The notes beneath the pieces were generated by a model that saw nothing but the letters and a program-made list of their open reading frames with translations, did no database searches and was not told the origin of the DNA. Shown piece after piece: positions 37,421-48,219 of a stretch of DNA of 64,000 bases; position 1 is the first letter of the stretch, and every line of letters begins with the position of its first letter. The translations under genes were made by a program, and so were the position numbers. Source of the DNA: Laccaria trichodermophora (taxonomy: Eukaryota; Basidiomycota; Agaricomycetes; Agaricales; Hydnangiaceae); NCBI GenBank assembly GCA_018417955.1, contig JACTVC010000013.1:1324633-1388632 (forward strand), given 5' to 3'.

Positions 37421-38773
37421 ATGCTCTCCCAACCTATAACCATCCCTCCAACGTCCTCCTACCCCCTCCACATAACGGCGAAAAGGTATCCTTTTCCACG
37501 ATTCGACGTTGACGCCAACCCACGTGCACGTACCCTGTTGGTACTGCATTCGACGAGTTTTCATAAAGAGACTTGGGAGCCTTCGCTTTCTCGCTTATTT
37601 GACCTCGCGACGAGGGAGCGTGGGGAGGCGTTGATAAGGGAGGCGTGGGCTGTAGAATGTCCGAACCACGGTCAATCGGTGGAGTTGAATGAGGAGGCGT
37701 TGAAGAAGGGGGAGTATGCTGATTCTTGTGCGTGACACTCATTTTCGATCATCGTTTTGGGCTGATTGATTGGCGCAAGTTTCGTGCGAGCACTATGCGG
37801 TAGCCATTCACCACTTCCTCACCTCTGGCGTGGCGGATTTTTCAAATGCGAACTTGATCGGCATCGGGCACTCTCTAGGCGCAAATGCCATGTAGGTACA
37901 CCCTTCAACTTCGCCTCATTAGAGTATGTAATACTAACTTTTTCACTAGCCTTCTCTTACAACACCTACTCCCCAAGATCACATTCTCATCGCTCATCAT
38001 CATCGAACCCATGGTTAGCCCCGCTGGCGGGGACAAGCTCGCCCCCCTCCGCAAGAAACTCATCACTTCCGCGAGAAGGAGGCGAGCTGCGTGGCCCTCT
38101 CGAGCCGAGGCGTTGATGGTGTTGAAAGAGAGGGAGGGGACAAAAAAGTGGGATGGAGCTGTCTTGGAACTGTTTGTTGTGAGTCTTTTCCTGTTGCTAC
38201 GAAGGACTCGGGCGGTGACTGACGAAGATTTTGTTTAGAAACACGCGATTAGGGAGAAGGAAGATGGGCAGGTTGGGTTGGCGTGTACGAGGGAACAGGA
38301 AGTGGTATTTATCCCTACCTATCTCCTTTACCCTTCTTTATCTCATCTAACTTCCTTCTTTATCGCAGACGATGTACAGCGACGTAGCAGGCGCCACTGA
38401 ACCCGTGCATGACCTCGACAGGGTATGTCACCTTATACCGGTGCATCTTATACTCGGGAAGATCAAGGATTTCATGTACGTTCCCTTTTCTCCCCGCACG
38501 TCTGGGTTTCCCACTTATGGAACAACGACAGCCCCGCAAAAGTACACGAAGCTCTCACATCACCAACCTCCGGGCGAGTGTACGCATCGATAAGTGTGAT
38601 TGAGGGAACGGGGCACCTGGTATGTCATTCCTTCCTTCCTCCTCCTTCTCTTCGGTTCCTTCTCCTGACAATAAATCAAAAAGATACCGCAAGAGAAACC
38701 CAAAGAACTAGGAACCGCTATATACGACATTCTGACGGGCAAGAAAGGGGTGCCGCCAAAGCCCAGACTATGA
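37421..38773 (+). CDS. Alpha/beta hydrolase with possible peroxisomal C-terminus
   Basis: Start ATG at 37421 (MLSQPITIPPTSSYPLHITA). Seven or so exons with canonical junctions. TLLVLHSTSFHKETWEPSLSRL holds the oxyanion-hole strand, EAWAVECPNHGQS the next strand, and NLIGIGHSLGANAM the nucleophile elbow (G-H-S-L-G). Later exons give SSLIIIEPMVSP, LIPVHLILGKIKDF (acid region) and SISVIEGTGHL (catalytic His). The last exon ends GKKGVPPKPRL, so the final tripeptide is PRL, a possible weak peroxisomal signal. Fold and catalytic residues are clear; substrate unknown. Confidence 0.78.
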
Positions 38774-39899
38774 TCTCGCTATACTAATTATCTATGATCT
38801 TGCTGTCGTGTTATACTCACTGTACTTTTACATCATGCTTTGCTAGGACAGAATTTGGTAAACGGATCTTGTGATACAGCTTTGCTTCCTAGTCAAGATT
38901 ACGAACACGGCACTTCCTCCTGAATTGTTGCAGTCGCTGTCAAGATTTGCTTCCTTGTCACGAGGCCATTTGCGCTAAACTATTGCAATCTTTGGTCGAC
39001 AAAATGGAGGGAGGATTCAGTCCTGCAAGGTTGCTGCCAACGACTCTAACTGACTCGGAGAAATTACGCCGGAAATGACTGACGCAACAAAGCTCAGCAT
39101 TGAAACGGTGATAATTCCTGGGAGTTTTACTCGGAGTTGGACAGCAAGGCTCGGAAGCTTTTCCTGACTGGAAGCAAGAGAGGTTCATCAGTCCATGGAT
39201 CTGTCATAACTTATTCGTCATGACCTGCTGCACGCCAAGGCAGACGGCCTCGTATCACTGGTGTTACTCAGGCCTGAGGAGCTCTCTGAAATATAGCCTT
39301 CGTCAAGATTTTCGTCAGCTAAGGAAACAGCTGGCTGGCTGCAGGGCGTTGCGGAGGTTATTCTCAAATCCCAATGCGTTCGGAAGCCGCCTACTTGAAG
39401 CCCCGTAGATGATGAAACCCTTTTTGAGTTTCGTATAATACACCGCGATGCCAAACTCCTTTCAAATGGCATGTAAGACGTTTATGTTATCGATAATGTT
39501 GGGATGGTACTCACCGTTTCATCCTAGAGTTCTCGTGCTCATTCATTTCCTGCTGCCGTTGTTGTCGACTATCGCCCATGCGCACCACGTTCACGTCGCC
39601 GTTCCTGGCCTTAACAACGACGTTGACTGTATGTATCGACGTCCGCCAAACGGGGGTACGTCGAATCTGCAAAGGTATGTTAGTTTTCGTGGATGTTTAA
39701 GGAAAGAACACTGACTTTGTGCATGTTGCATCTACCTAGTCATCGTCAACGGCGTGGACTATACGTATCGACGACCACCAAACGGGGGTACGCCGACTCT
39801 TGAAAAGGTATGTTAGTTTCCACGAATGTTGAAGGAAAGAAAACTTACTTTGTGAAGTTGCATCTATGCCCCGTGGCTCGTCGTCGTCGTCCGGCAAGG
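38774..39899. other. Gene-poor stretch with a tandem exon-like repeat
   Basis: About 1.1 kb. Nothing recognisable from 38774 to 39447. A plus-strand frame at 39448-39714 has a signal-peptide-like segment (VLVLIHFLLPLLSTIAHA) followed by the first copy of a repeated unit (see separate entry). Possibly a decayed small secreted-protein gene. Confidence 0.35.
39601..39866 (+). repeat. Tandem duplication of an exon-plus-intron unit (about 133 bp, two copies)
   Basis: Copy 1 at about 39601-39735 and copy 2 at about 39740-39866. Both read ...TATCGACG(T/A)CC(G/A)CCAAACGGGGGTACG... followed by GTATGTTAGTTT and then TTGCATCTA. Translated, both give a Y-R-R-P-P-N-G-G-T motif (DCMYRRPPNGGTSNLQ and DYTYRRPPNGGTPTLEK). 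The repeat contains a donor-like GTATGT and an acceptor-like end, so an exon with its intron was duplicated. The two exons do not join in frame with the obvious splice sites, which suggests decay. Confidence 0.6.
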
Positions 39900-40052
39900 C
39901 GTAATGAAGAGATGCTGACGCGTTTGCAGTAACGTTCTGGCGAATTTGACATGTAATTTACATGCCGTCATGTCGCTTGTTGGGAGGAACGGTGGAAGTA
40001 ATGTTGGGGAGTGGGTCAGGCTGGGTGTATGTGGAATCTGGGTGATTAGAAG
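39900..40052 (+). pseudogene. Internally deleted copy of the URB1 3' end
   Basis: 39930-39976 matches 46353-46399 (GTTCTGGCGAATTTGAC, TGTAATTTACA, GTCATGTCGCT). The sequence then jumps and 39977-40052 matches about 47002-47078, including GTTGGGGAGTGGGTCAGG and the region of the URB1 stop codon. About 600 bp present in the real gene are missing. Same orientation as URB1, whose start lies only about 160 bp downstream. It cannot encode a functional protein. Confidence 0.8.
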
Positions 40053-40071
40053 AGTCAACGGAATAAAATTT

Positions 40072-40091
40072 GCGTCGCGTCGACGCGACGC
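40072..40091. promoter_or_regulatory. 20-bp perfect palindrome upstream of URB1
   Basis: GCGTCGCGTCGACGCGACGC equals its own reverse complement. It lies about 120 bp upstream of the URB1 start, where a promoter element would be expected, and contains CGCG steps. A role as a dimeric factor site is inference. Confidence 0.35.
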
Positions 40092-40212
40092 CGAGTGGGT
40101 TACATAATCGTATTTTTCTGCGCTGTACGTCGCGCCGATACACTTTGTTCACGGCAATCCTCAAAGTTCGCGTTAGACTATGAACTGCAATCGTTGACCA
40201 TACCCTCAAGAA

Positions 40213-43200
40213 ATGCCCGCGCAACCATCGAACTCGTTCCCTTCAAAACGCCCACGGACCGAAGGCCCGGCAAAAAAATCTATCAAATTCACGAGTGTGG
40301 CTGACATCCGGAGCAATCTTCATATTCAAAATGATACTCTTGTGGAGGGTGCGTATAACTCGTATTCTAGGCGTTGGTTTATCTTACTTACTCTAGCCCA
40401 GCCATTACTGGTTTGCGCAACCAGTTGACTGTGTGGCCAACAGAACCTTCGATACCACCTAATGACGAACGACTTTTGTTGGTTCAAAGATGGATTGAGA
40501 GTTCACCTGGGGCGACGGAAGTTTTTGAGATTTGGGATGGGGCTGGTCCAGTGCGGCCTTCGTTTTTCTTAGCTTTGTCTTTTCTGACGACGTTACAGCG
40601 CCAGACATCGTTAATCGCTGTGTCGCTATCTTTGCTTTCATCAGTGCTGACACTGTTGTCGTCCCATTACACATTCCATGCACTCGGCCAACCCATAGTC
40701 AAGGCTCTTCTGACTCCAACGTATCTGCGTCGACTCAATTCTTACGTCGGCGGTTCAAACAATGAACTCATCATCGTCACACTCAAACTATTGAATGTCA
40801 TGGCCTCTTTTGCTGGTGGTCGAGAGCGCAAGGTGGTGTTGGAAGGTTTTGCTTGGGAGATCAAGGTACGCGTATGATATCTTTCCTCAACAACCAACGT
40901 TAACGTTCCTCCAGTCTCTACCAAAACTTCTGAACATGCGACGCAAAACGAAAAATGAAGAAACCCCAGACCCACTGATTAAACCAGGTCCGTTAAACTC
41001 CCTTTTATTACGCCAAAACTCATTCTATTCTTTTCTAGACATTCGAATCCTCTACATCCTCTTCCTCCTCTCGTTCGTCAACGCCGGCACCCCGTCTCAA
41101 ATCAAGTCCTCCTTCATTTCGCAACACCGAGATGCTTTCCTCGCGATATTCAAATCGCTCAACCAAGATCATTCGTCCCTGATCCGCAAGATTCTCGAGG
41201 TATCCTGGGCTGGGATTTGGTCTGACCCAAAAGTCAAACGGACATTAAAGATAGGGCTTTTTAGTGAACAAACCGTTGCCCATGTGAGTTTTTCGAGTTC
41301 TCTACCCACTTTTGTTCTTTTACTTACAAAATTATCTACCACAAGCTCCTAAAACTATACGACCACGTCACCTCTGACACTCAAGACGCAGATTACGTAC
41401 CAGCAGATCTCGTACGCCACTTCCTCCTCGCAATATGCACTCACCCAGGGGTTGGGATATGTTTCAAAGATCGAGGATGGTATCCACGCGAAGCTGAAGG
41501 TGACTCCGACCTCAGTGGTCCAAAAGACGACCCCGACGCCCAAAACCAAAAAGGAGGCAAGATGTACAACAAGATTCTAGCGAACATCCTCAAAACCCTA
41601 AAAGTAAACGAAGACGCCCGACAACAAGAACTAGCTATTAAAATAATGTCCGCCTGCCCGGAACTAGTAGCGGGCTACTGGGCCGGCGCAGCGCTCACAC
41701 TCGAGCCGAGGCTCTCCTCAAAGTGGATAACGAACGTTTCGTTTTTTGGCGTGGTCATTTCGTTGCCTGTGCCCACCACCTCCTTCTTCCTCCCCAACAC
41801 ACGTCAATACAACCCGACCCCGCCCCCTCTAACCACCATCCTCGAAAACATTTTACCCTCGTCCATCAACACCAAATCCCACTTTTCCAAAGGCCTTCAA
41901 TCTACATCGGGGCTTGTACAGCATTGTACGGCGTTAGCACTGGCGAAGTGTCTTCAGAAATATGAGAGTGTTTTAAGGGTGTTTGAAGAGGCGCAGGAAG
42001 TGCTTGAGGAGGATTTGGAGGAAGGGCAGTGGGTGAGACGACGGAGGGAGGTGGAGAGGGAGGTTAGGAGGCGGGTTCCGGAGGTGGGAGTTGTTGTTGG
42101 GTTTGCGCAGCAGGGGAAGGGGAGGGGGAATGAGGTGAGGGGAGCGTTGTTGGCGGAGAGCGCGCAGAGGTTGTTGTGGATGTATCATCGCTGCTTGCCT
42201 TTTGTTGTTGCGGAGGCGAGGTTTGATGTTGGCAAGTTGTTGTTGAATTTTTCTGTGCGGAGTGGTGATGAGAAGGAAAAGGAGGATGGGATGGAGGTGG
42301 AAGGAGAGGAGGGGAAAGATGACGGTGAAGAACCTGGAGCAGCCGTGCGACTTCATCGTGTCCAGCAACTACATGTCCTCAAGATTTTGAAAGAGAGCGA
42401 TCAGTTTGTGTGGGCTGGTAAAGCAGGTACGTATTCTTCCCCATCTTCGTCGCTTTCATACCCTAATTTACCACCTCAGGTTCTGCACCTCACACAAATC
42501 TCCATATCCTCCTCAAATCCCTCACCACCCTCACCACCCCTCTCCTCCGCAACGCACTTTCCTCCCTCCTACAGCACATCCTCTCACAAAGCATCCTCTT
42601 CCAATCCGACACTTCCGAACCCTCCCTCTGGCTTTCTTGCATACCACACACACGCCGGTCGCCAGGTGCCGAGTCGCCCGACGGTACGCCTCTGAAAGAC
42701 GAAGGCGAGGTGGTCATTAGGTTTCTCGACGAATGTGTCCAGCGGTGCTTGAAGACGCCGTATCGGTACATTGAGGACATGTACGCTCTTTTCACTACGA
42801 CACCTGGAGAGATCCCAGACAGGTTAGACGCGTGCCCCAGCCCACTCCTTCTCACGGTTCTTGAGCAGCTGGACGCAAAGGTCGGGAACAAGTCCCTCTC
42901 TCCCTCTGGTACTTTGGCCCTCGCTTCGTTCGTTAGGAAGCTGGTGTTTCGTTTGACTAGTAAAATGGTGGATTTGAAGGCGTTGAGGGTGGTTGTGGAT
43001 AAGCTTGACGTGGTTCTTGGCCCGGAGAGGCTTTGGGATGGGAGTGGGGATGAGGTTGTGAGGGGTGCGGTTAGGAGAGAGGTTGGATTGATGAGCAGAT
43101 GCTTGGGTGTTCCGCCGAAACATGCGTTTGGTATGGAGAGCGAGGGCGAGGGTGTGAATGCGTTCCTTGGGCAGGTTGAGGGTATGCAGATTCGTGAGTC

Positions 43201-46200
43201 CTTTCTTCCCCCTCCTATAGCCATTTGGTTTGATTACTTCTACAGCCACGTCAAAATCGCAGCGAATCAATGCAGCTTCCGAGCTGATCGACTGGTTTCG
43301 TCTCGTCAATCAACCATTGAGTCCCTCCCAAGTCAGGCAGCTCGCAAATCAAATTTTCAAATTCCATGTACCTGCAATCCAAGATCTGGTGGAATATCTG
43401 GATCCTGAACAGTCTAACATCTGGGACGGACTTGAGGTCGTATCGAATTTCCAGGCCCAGTATGTTATTTTCATTCACTTCTTCCAGAAGCTTTTACCAC
43501 TCGCACAGTTTGGACTTCGCATGGCTTTTCTTACACGCGAGAGAATATGAAATCATGGACGAGAACTGCCGTGTCGTTCTCTCTGACTCCGCGTTCACGT
43601 CAACCACGTCTTTGGTCGATGTAATGAGAGTGGTGCGCCTCATAATGCATCGGTTGTCTGCCCAGCAGCAGAGTGAGAGTGAAGGCGCGGTAACGGGGTT
43701 GTTTCTGGTTCTAGCTCGGATCGTGAGGGGGTCAAAGGCCGTTCTGAGCCCAGGGGAGTTTACGTCCCTTAAAGCAATGGTTTTTGAGCATCAGGGTGTT
43801 TTGAAGGAGATATTCATGGCTGGGGGTCCTGCAGAAGGTACTATTTTTCAGTTTGTTGTTAAAGGCTTCTCTGACGGCTTTATAGGGACCAGACAGTTTC
43901 TTGAGGCTTCGCTCGTTGCGACATTGGAGGCTGATAGGCTGCTGGTCTCGGACATTGGACGTCATTGGATGGACAAGCTCCAACTCACTCTTCTCAACAG
44001 TGATTCATCATCCTTCAACGTCCAATTCGCACTATTATGGGTTCAATACATTAACCCAGAAGAGCTCTTCACCTCACTCGACACACTTGCATCCTCCATC
44101 GACGGCATGGCCTCCCCCTCCGTTTTGGAAACAGTCAAACACATCCTCCACGCCATCCTTTCAACCTCCCAATCCGAATCCGAATCCCACTCGGAGGGCT
44201 TCCTAACACAACGACTGCCCCAGCTCCTCTCTCTTCGCTCCATCCTTCCTGACTCGGAAACGTTGGAGAGTATGGTAGCGACAGCTATCGAGGCGACCAT
44301 TCCTATCGGGTTGGATGGGTCTTTTGTGAATTCTGGGGATGTTGAGGTCGGTGTCGTTTCTGTGGTCAAACGCTCAAAGATGAGGTGGACACGTCGTTCT
44401 GTTCTTCTTCCCGGCGACTTCCAGATCCAGCCGTTTTTGACTCAGGAGACCTGGACGGAGGCGACTGTAAAGATTGTCCGAGGGTGGTTGTATAAGCGCC
44501 CATCTAATCCTGATTCCGAGGCTTTTACATCTTGGTTAGGTTCGCAAGAGTGTCTCAGGCGTTCGGATGAACAGCTTGTTCCTGTTGTGCATGCTTGGTT
44601 GGATACTACGAGGTCGAGGGGCAGTAATCTTTCTGGGTTTGATGGGGAGGTTTCGAAGCGGCTATTCGCTCGGCTGGTGGGCGTTGTACTCGATGGAGAG
44701 GTTTCGACATTGTTACGAGCTCAAGCCGAAATTGCTGCTTGTCAACTGGTCTCATTGACACCGTCTGGACAATCCGAAGCTTTGTTAAGACGATTGACAA
44801 CAACGCTAGAGTCGAAGCCTTTGACGGCTGAAACGCCCGAGTTTCTCAGCTTGATAGCTGGAATTCACAAAATCGCGGGTCAAGACGCGAAAGCTGTGGT
44901 ATCAAATGTTGTTGATCGGGGGATGCAATGGGCAATTCGGCAGTTCTCGGAAGGAGAAGAGGATGAGGGTGCTGTGAGGGTCGTTGAGGAACTGAGTACG
45001 TGTTTTGTTCGACTTTTCCCACTTGTTTGCCTAACGGTCGAGTTAGTACAATTGGTCGAATTGACGTCTGTTTCAAAGCCGAACACGGTCGAGACACTTC
45101 TTGGGGTTATCATCCAAAATCGCCTGTCAAGCCCTTCTGCAATCAAACTTGCTGAGGCTGCTCTCCGGACGGCATCATTGAAGGTACCCTTTCTCCTTAC
45201 CCATCACCAATCCCTCTCACCCTTACCCTCCTCTAGCCATTAATCGTAAACCGTCTTCTACAAAGCACAGTACAACACCCGCACTTCTTCAAACTCTGCT
45301 CCCTTCCATCTTCCGCCCGAGACGGCATCATCTCTCTGCTATACACCCTCTTCCACCTCCATCCCACAAACACATGTCAAGTCACTCACATCGAGCCTTT
45401 AGTCCGCGTATATCGAGGTACATTGTCCAGTGCCGATCTCAAGGTGCTATCCATATTCCAGCTCTTCGAAACAACGAGGAAGTTGTCCGTTTCTCAGTTG
45501 TTTGGGAGGTGGTCTGCGGTGGGTAACGGTGAAGAGTCCGGCAAGGCGCTTGATGCAGTTCTGAGCTTGGATGCGGGTGTTGTGTTAAGGACGTGTCTGA
45601 ACTTTCCTTGGTGGCGTCGTTTGGAGTTTGACACTAAACCTTTGCCTAGGAGGACAAGTGGTGGAGACGAAGGGCTGTACGACCCCGTCTTCCTCATTCT
45701 CCTCTTCGGACACATGCTCGCAGAGTCTCCGCCTACATCAGCCATATCGTGGATAGAGATGTTCCGCACCAACATCGTTTCGCTCATCTTGAGGGCGCTG
45801 GCGAGTAAATATGCGGGTATGAGGGAGGTTGCGATCCTCCAGATCGTTGCACTGTATAAACATATGGCTACGGCGGATTTACAAGAGAAACCACACATCT
45901 TGCATATCCTTACACTCCTCAAAAACACATCCCCAGCCCCCTCCTCCTCATCTTCAAACGAACCATGTCCCCGTCTACCAACGTACACCGCCCTGCTCCT
46001 CACACACGCCCTACGCGCGCTCTTCCACCCTTCCCACTTCACTTACCCTCTCATCGCACGATTCCTTTTACAGCGGCCGGAATTGGATACGGGGGACGTA
46101 CCGCTGCTTTATGGGATGTTATATAGCAGCGAGAGTGAGGGATGGAAGAAGGAGCGAGCGTGGATTATACGGATGCTTGCTGATGGGATGGTTGGGACGG

Positions 46201-47075
46201 GTGATTGGAGGGTGTTGAGGAGAAGGCATGCGTGGGATTTGCTTGCTAGTTTGTGGCAGGGTGAGGAGGATGCCGGAACGAAGTTGGGGATACTTGAGGT
46301 GAGTGAATTAGGGGTTGCAGAAGGATGCGTTGCTGATATGCGTTTTGGACTAAGGTTCTGGCGAATTTGACGTGTAATTTACAAGCAGTCATGTCGCTGA
46401 TCTTGAAATCTGCGCTGCTTTCGTGGATTGAGATGCAGTTGCTTTTAGGGACCAAGGAACGCGTGGAGTGGTTCAAGATCTTGGAGAATATTCTCGTCTT
46501 TGTTGATTCGAAAAAGCTGGAGGCTGCGTTGGGGAGTGAGTGGCGGGCGATGATATGCCGTTGTCTTTTGAAGTTGTTGGATAATAAAACTTCCTGTATG
46601 TTTCTCTTTTTCTTTTGATTGAGTTAAGGAGCGTTGATCGTGTGCTGGTACAGATGCGGACTTGCCACTGGTTGTTCCTGTTATTCTGAGGTTGTCAAGC
46701 CTAGAGGGCAGGGAGATACATGAGTTCCCAGAGTTATTGGAGAGGGCTGTTGGGTGTTTGGAGACGTTTGAAGAGAAAACAAAATTGGAGGTTACACCTT
46801 TGTCGTCTGCAAAACACTCAGCCATAACTCCTCAACCACCACACCTCGCACAAAGCCTCCACTCTCCTTCGTCCCTCTCAGATCCACTATCGGCATGGGG
46901 CTCGTGCGTTGAGATGTTGTGGCGCGCAGCTTTGTCGGATAAGAGGACGTCAAAGGTCGTTTGGGATGCCCTGACAAGTCGGGCTGTTCTTTGGCGGGGG
47001 CTAGTTGGGAGGAGGGCTGGAAGTGAGGTTGGGGAGTGGGTCAGGGTGGAGTGTATCCAGAATCTGGCTGATTGA
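40213..47075 (+). CDS. URB1: URB1/NPA1-type nucleolar pre-ribosomal-associated protein 1
   Basis: Start ATG at 40213 (MPAQPSNSFPSKRPRTEG, a basic N-terminus of nuclear type) and stop at 47075; about fifteen exons, roughly 1,900-2,000 residues. The Npa1 N-terminal domain is seen in GQPIVKALLTPTYLRRLNSY, LIIVTLKLLNVMASFAGGRERKVVLEGFAWEIK and SLPKLLNMRRK, followed by DIRILYILFLLSFVNAG. A long run of HEAT/ARM-like helical repeats follows (ELAIKIMSACPELVAGYW, LVQHCTALALAKCLQKYE, LHVLKILKESDQFVW), with an acidic insert (KEKEDGMEVEGEEGKDD). The C-terminal part (AGMREVAILQIVALYKHM, FLLQRPELDTGDVPLLYGML) resembles the URB1 C-terminal domain. Family members act in early 60S assembly in the nucleolus. 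A truncated copy of its own 3' end lies just upstream. Confidence 0.85.
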
Positions 47076-48219
47076 AAGACGTATCGATCTGTGACCGTGC
47101 GATCGAGAATCTTAACACCTTGCTTGGAACAAAGACGTATAGCTGGCCGAAAGACGTCGACTATACCCCACTCAACGCCAAACGGACGGGTGAACTACCT
47201 TGTGCAATATTGTAGCCTTAACACCAGGTGTTATGTTGGGTAGAATTTGGTTAGCAAAGATAAAGAGATGGACTTTAAAGGCTGAGAAACCAGGACACGA
47301 CTGCAAATCCGAAGAAGAAATCAAGCCTGGAGGGCAGTTTGCACATATGCCAATCGAATGCATGGATACAAAAAGGGGCATGTATGATAATTGCGAGCGC
47401 AGCGAGCAATCATTAATCATTGACTAAGGGTGAAAGGCCCAGACAAACAAATACAAATGGGTGCTCGAAAATGGGCATCAGGGAATTTTTTGAATGGCGT
47501 ATATCTCAGCAAGTATTTACTCCCTACCCTCAAAATTGCAGATTTGGGTGGGGACTGGTAGTGTTTACAATAACATGAGCAAAAATTTGGGTTTCTGCCC
47601 CGAATTTTACGAATATTCTAGAGTAAAGAAACTGAGTGGTAAACACCGTGACATGATGCAACATCGCTTGAACATTGCGTCGACGAATAAGTATGCGCAT
47701 AAATGCTTCTTATATTGTGCACTACGTACTATGGCATAGGTTGATCTCTGGAAGACTGTGATGTATAGCTACCACACAACTCGGATGGCGAAGCGAGCCC
47801 CCCGCAGAATGCGGATACGTAATACAAATTTGGTCGGACAGATGAACCAATAAGCGTTCCTGTGTGCATCTTCTCGTCGTTAACGACTTCATAGTAAGCT
47901 GGGGTTAGAAATTGATATGATCATGAATAACCCCAAATGATCATCATCCCCTTCCTGCCAACGATGAAGAGAAGCAAAAAGACACAACCAAAACCTCATC
48001 TTCATTCAGCCTTGAGCTTGAACAGCGAATCCCTATCCCAAAAATGAAAAGGCACACATTACCCCCTCAATCTCTCCATCTCCCTCTTTCGCCGACGAAG
48101 CCTTCTCTTTCCTATTCCGCGTATCGTTCCCATCATGTAAACTATCAAGGAATGGCTAGTTCTTTCTACTGAATACATTATGCATATACATGAGGAAATA
48201 CTTTGGGAGCATGGAACAA
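47076..48219. other. Intergenic, no supported gene
   Basis: About 1.1 kb between convergent URB1 and LYS4. Short frames at 47200-47427 and 47494-47739 have no motif. Segment 47925-48025 is related to 37090-37210. Confidence 0.5.

Noticed and set aside
42490..43224. 244-codon antisense frame inside URB1
   Set aside because: Fully overlapped by URB1 exons with clear Npa1-family protein; a shadow frame.
47120..47190. Possible relation of GACTATAC...CCAAACGG downstream of URB1 to the 39.6-kb repeat unit
   Set aside because: Only a few short matching words; could be chance.
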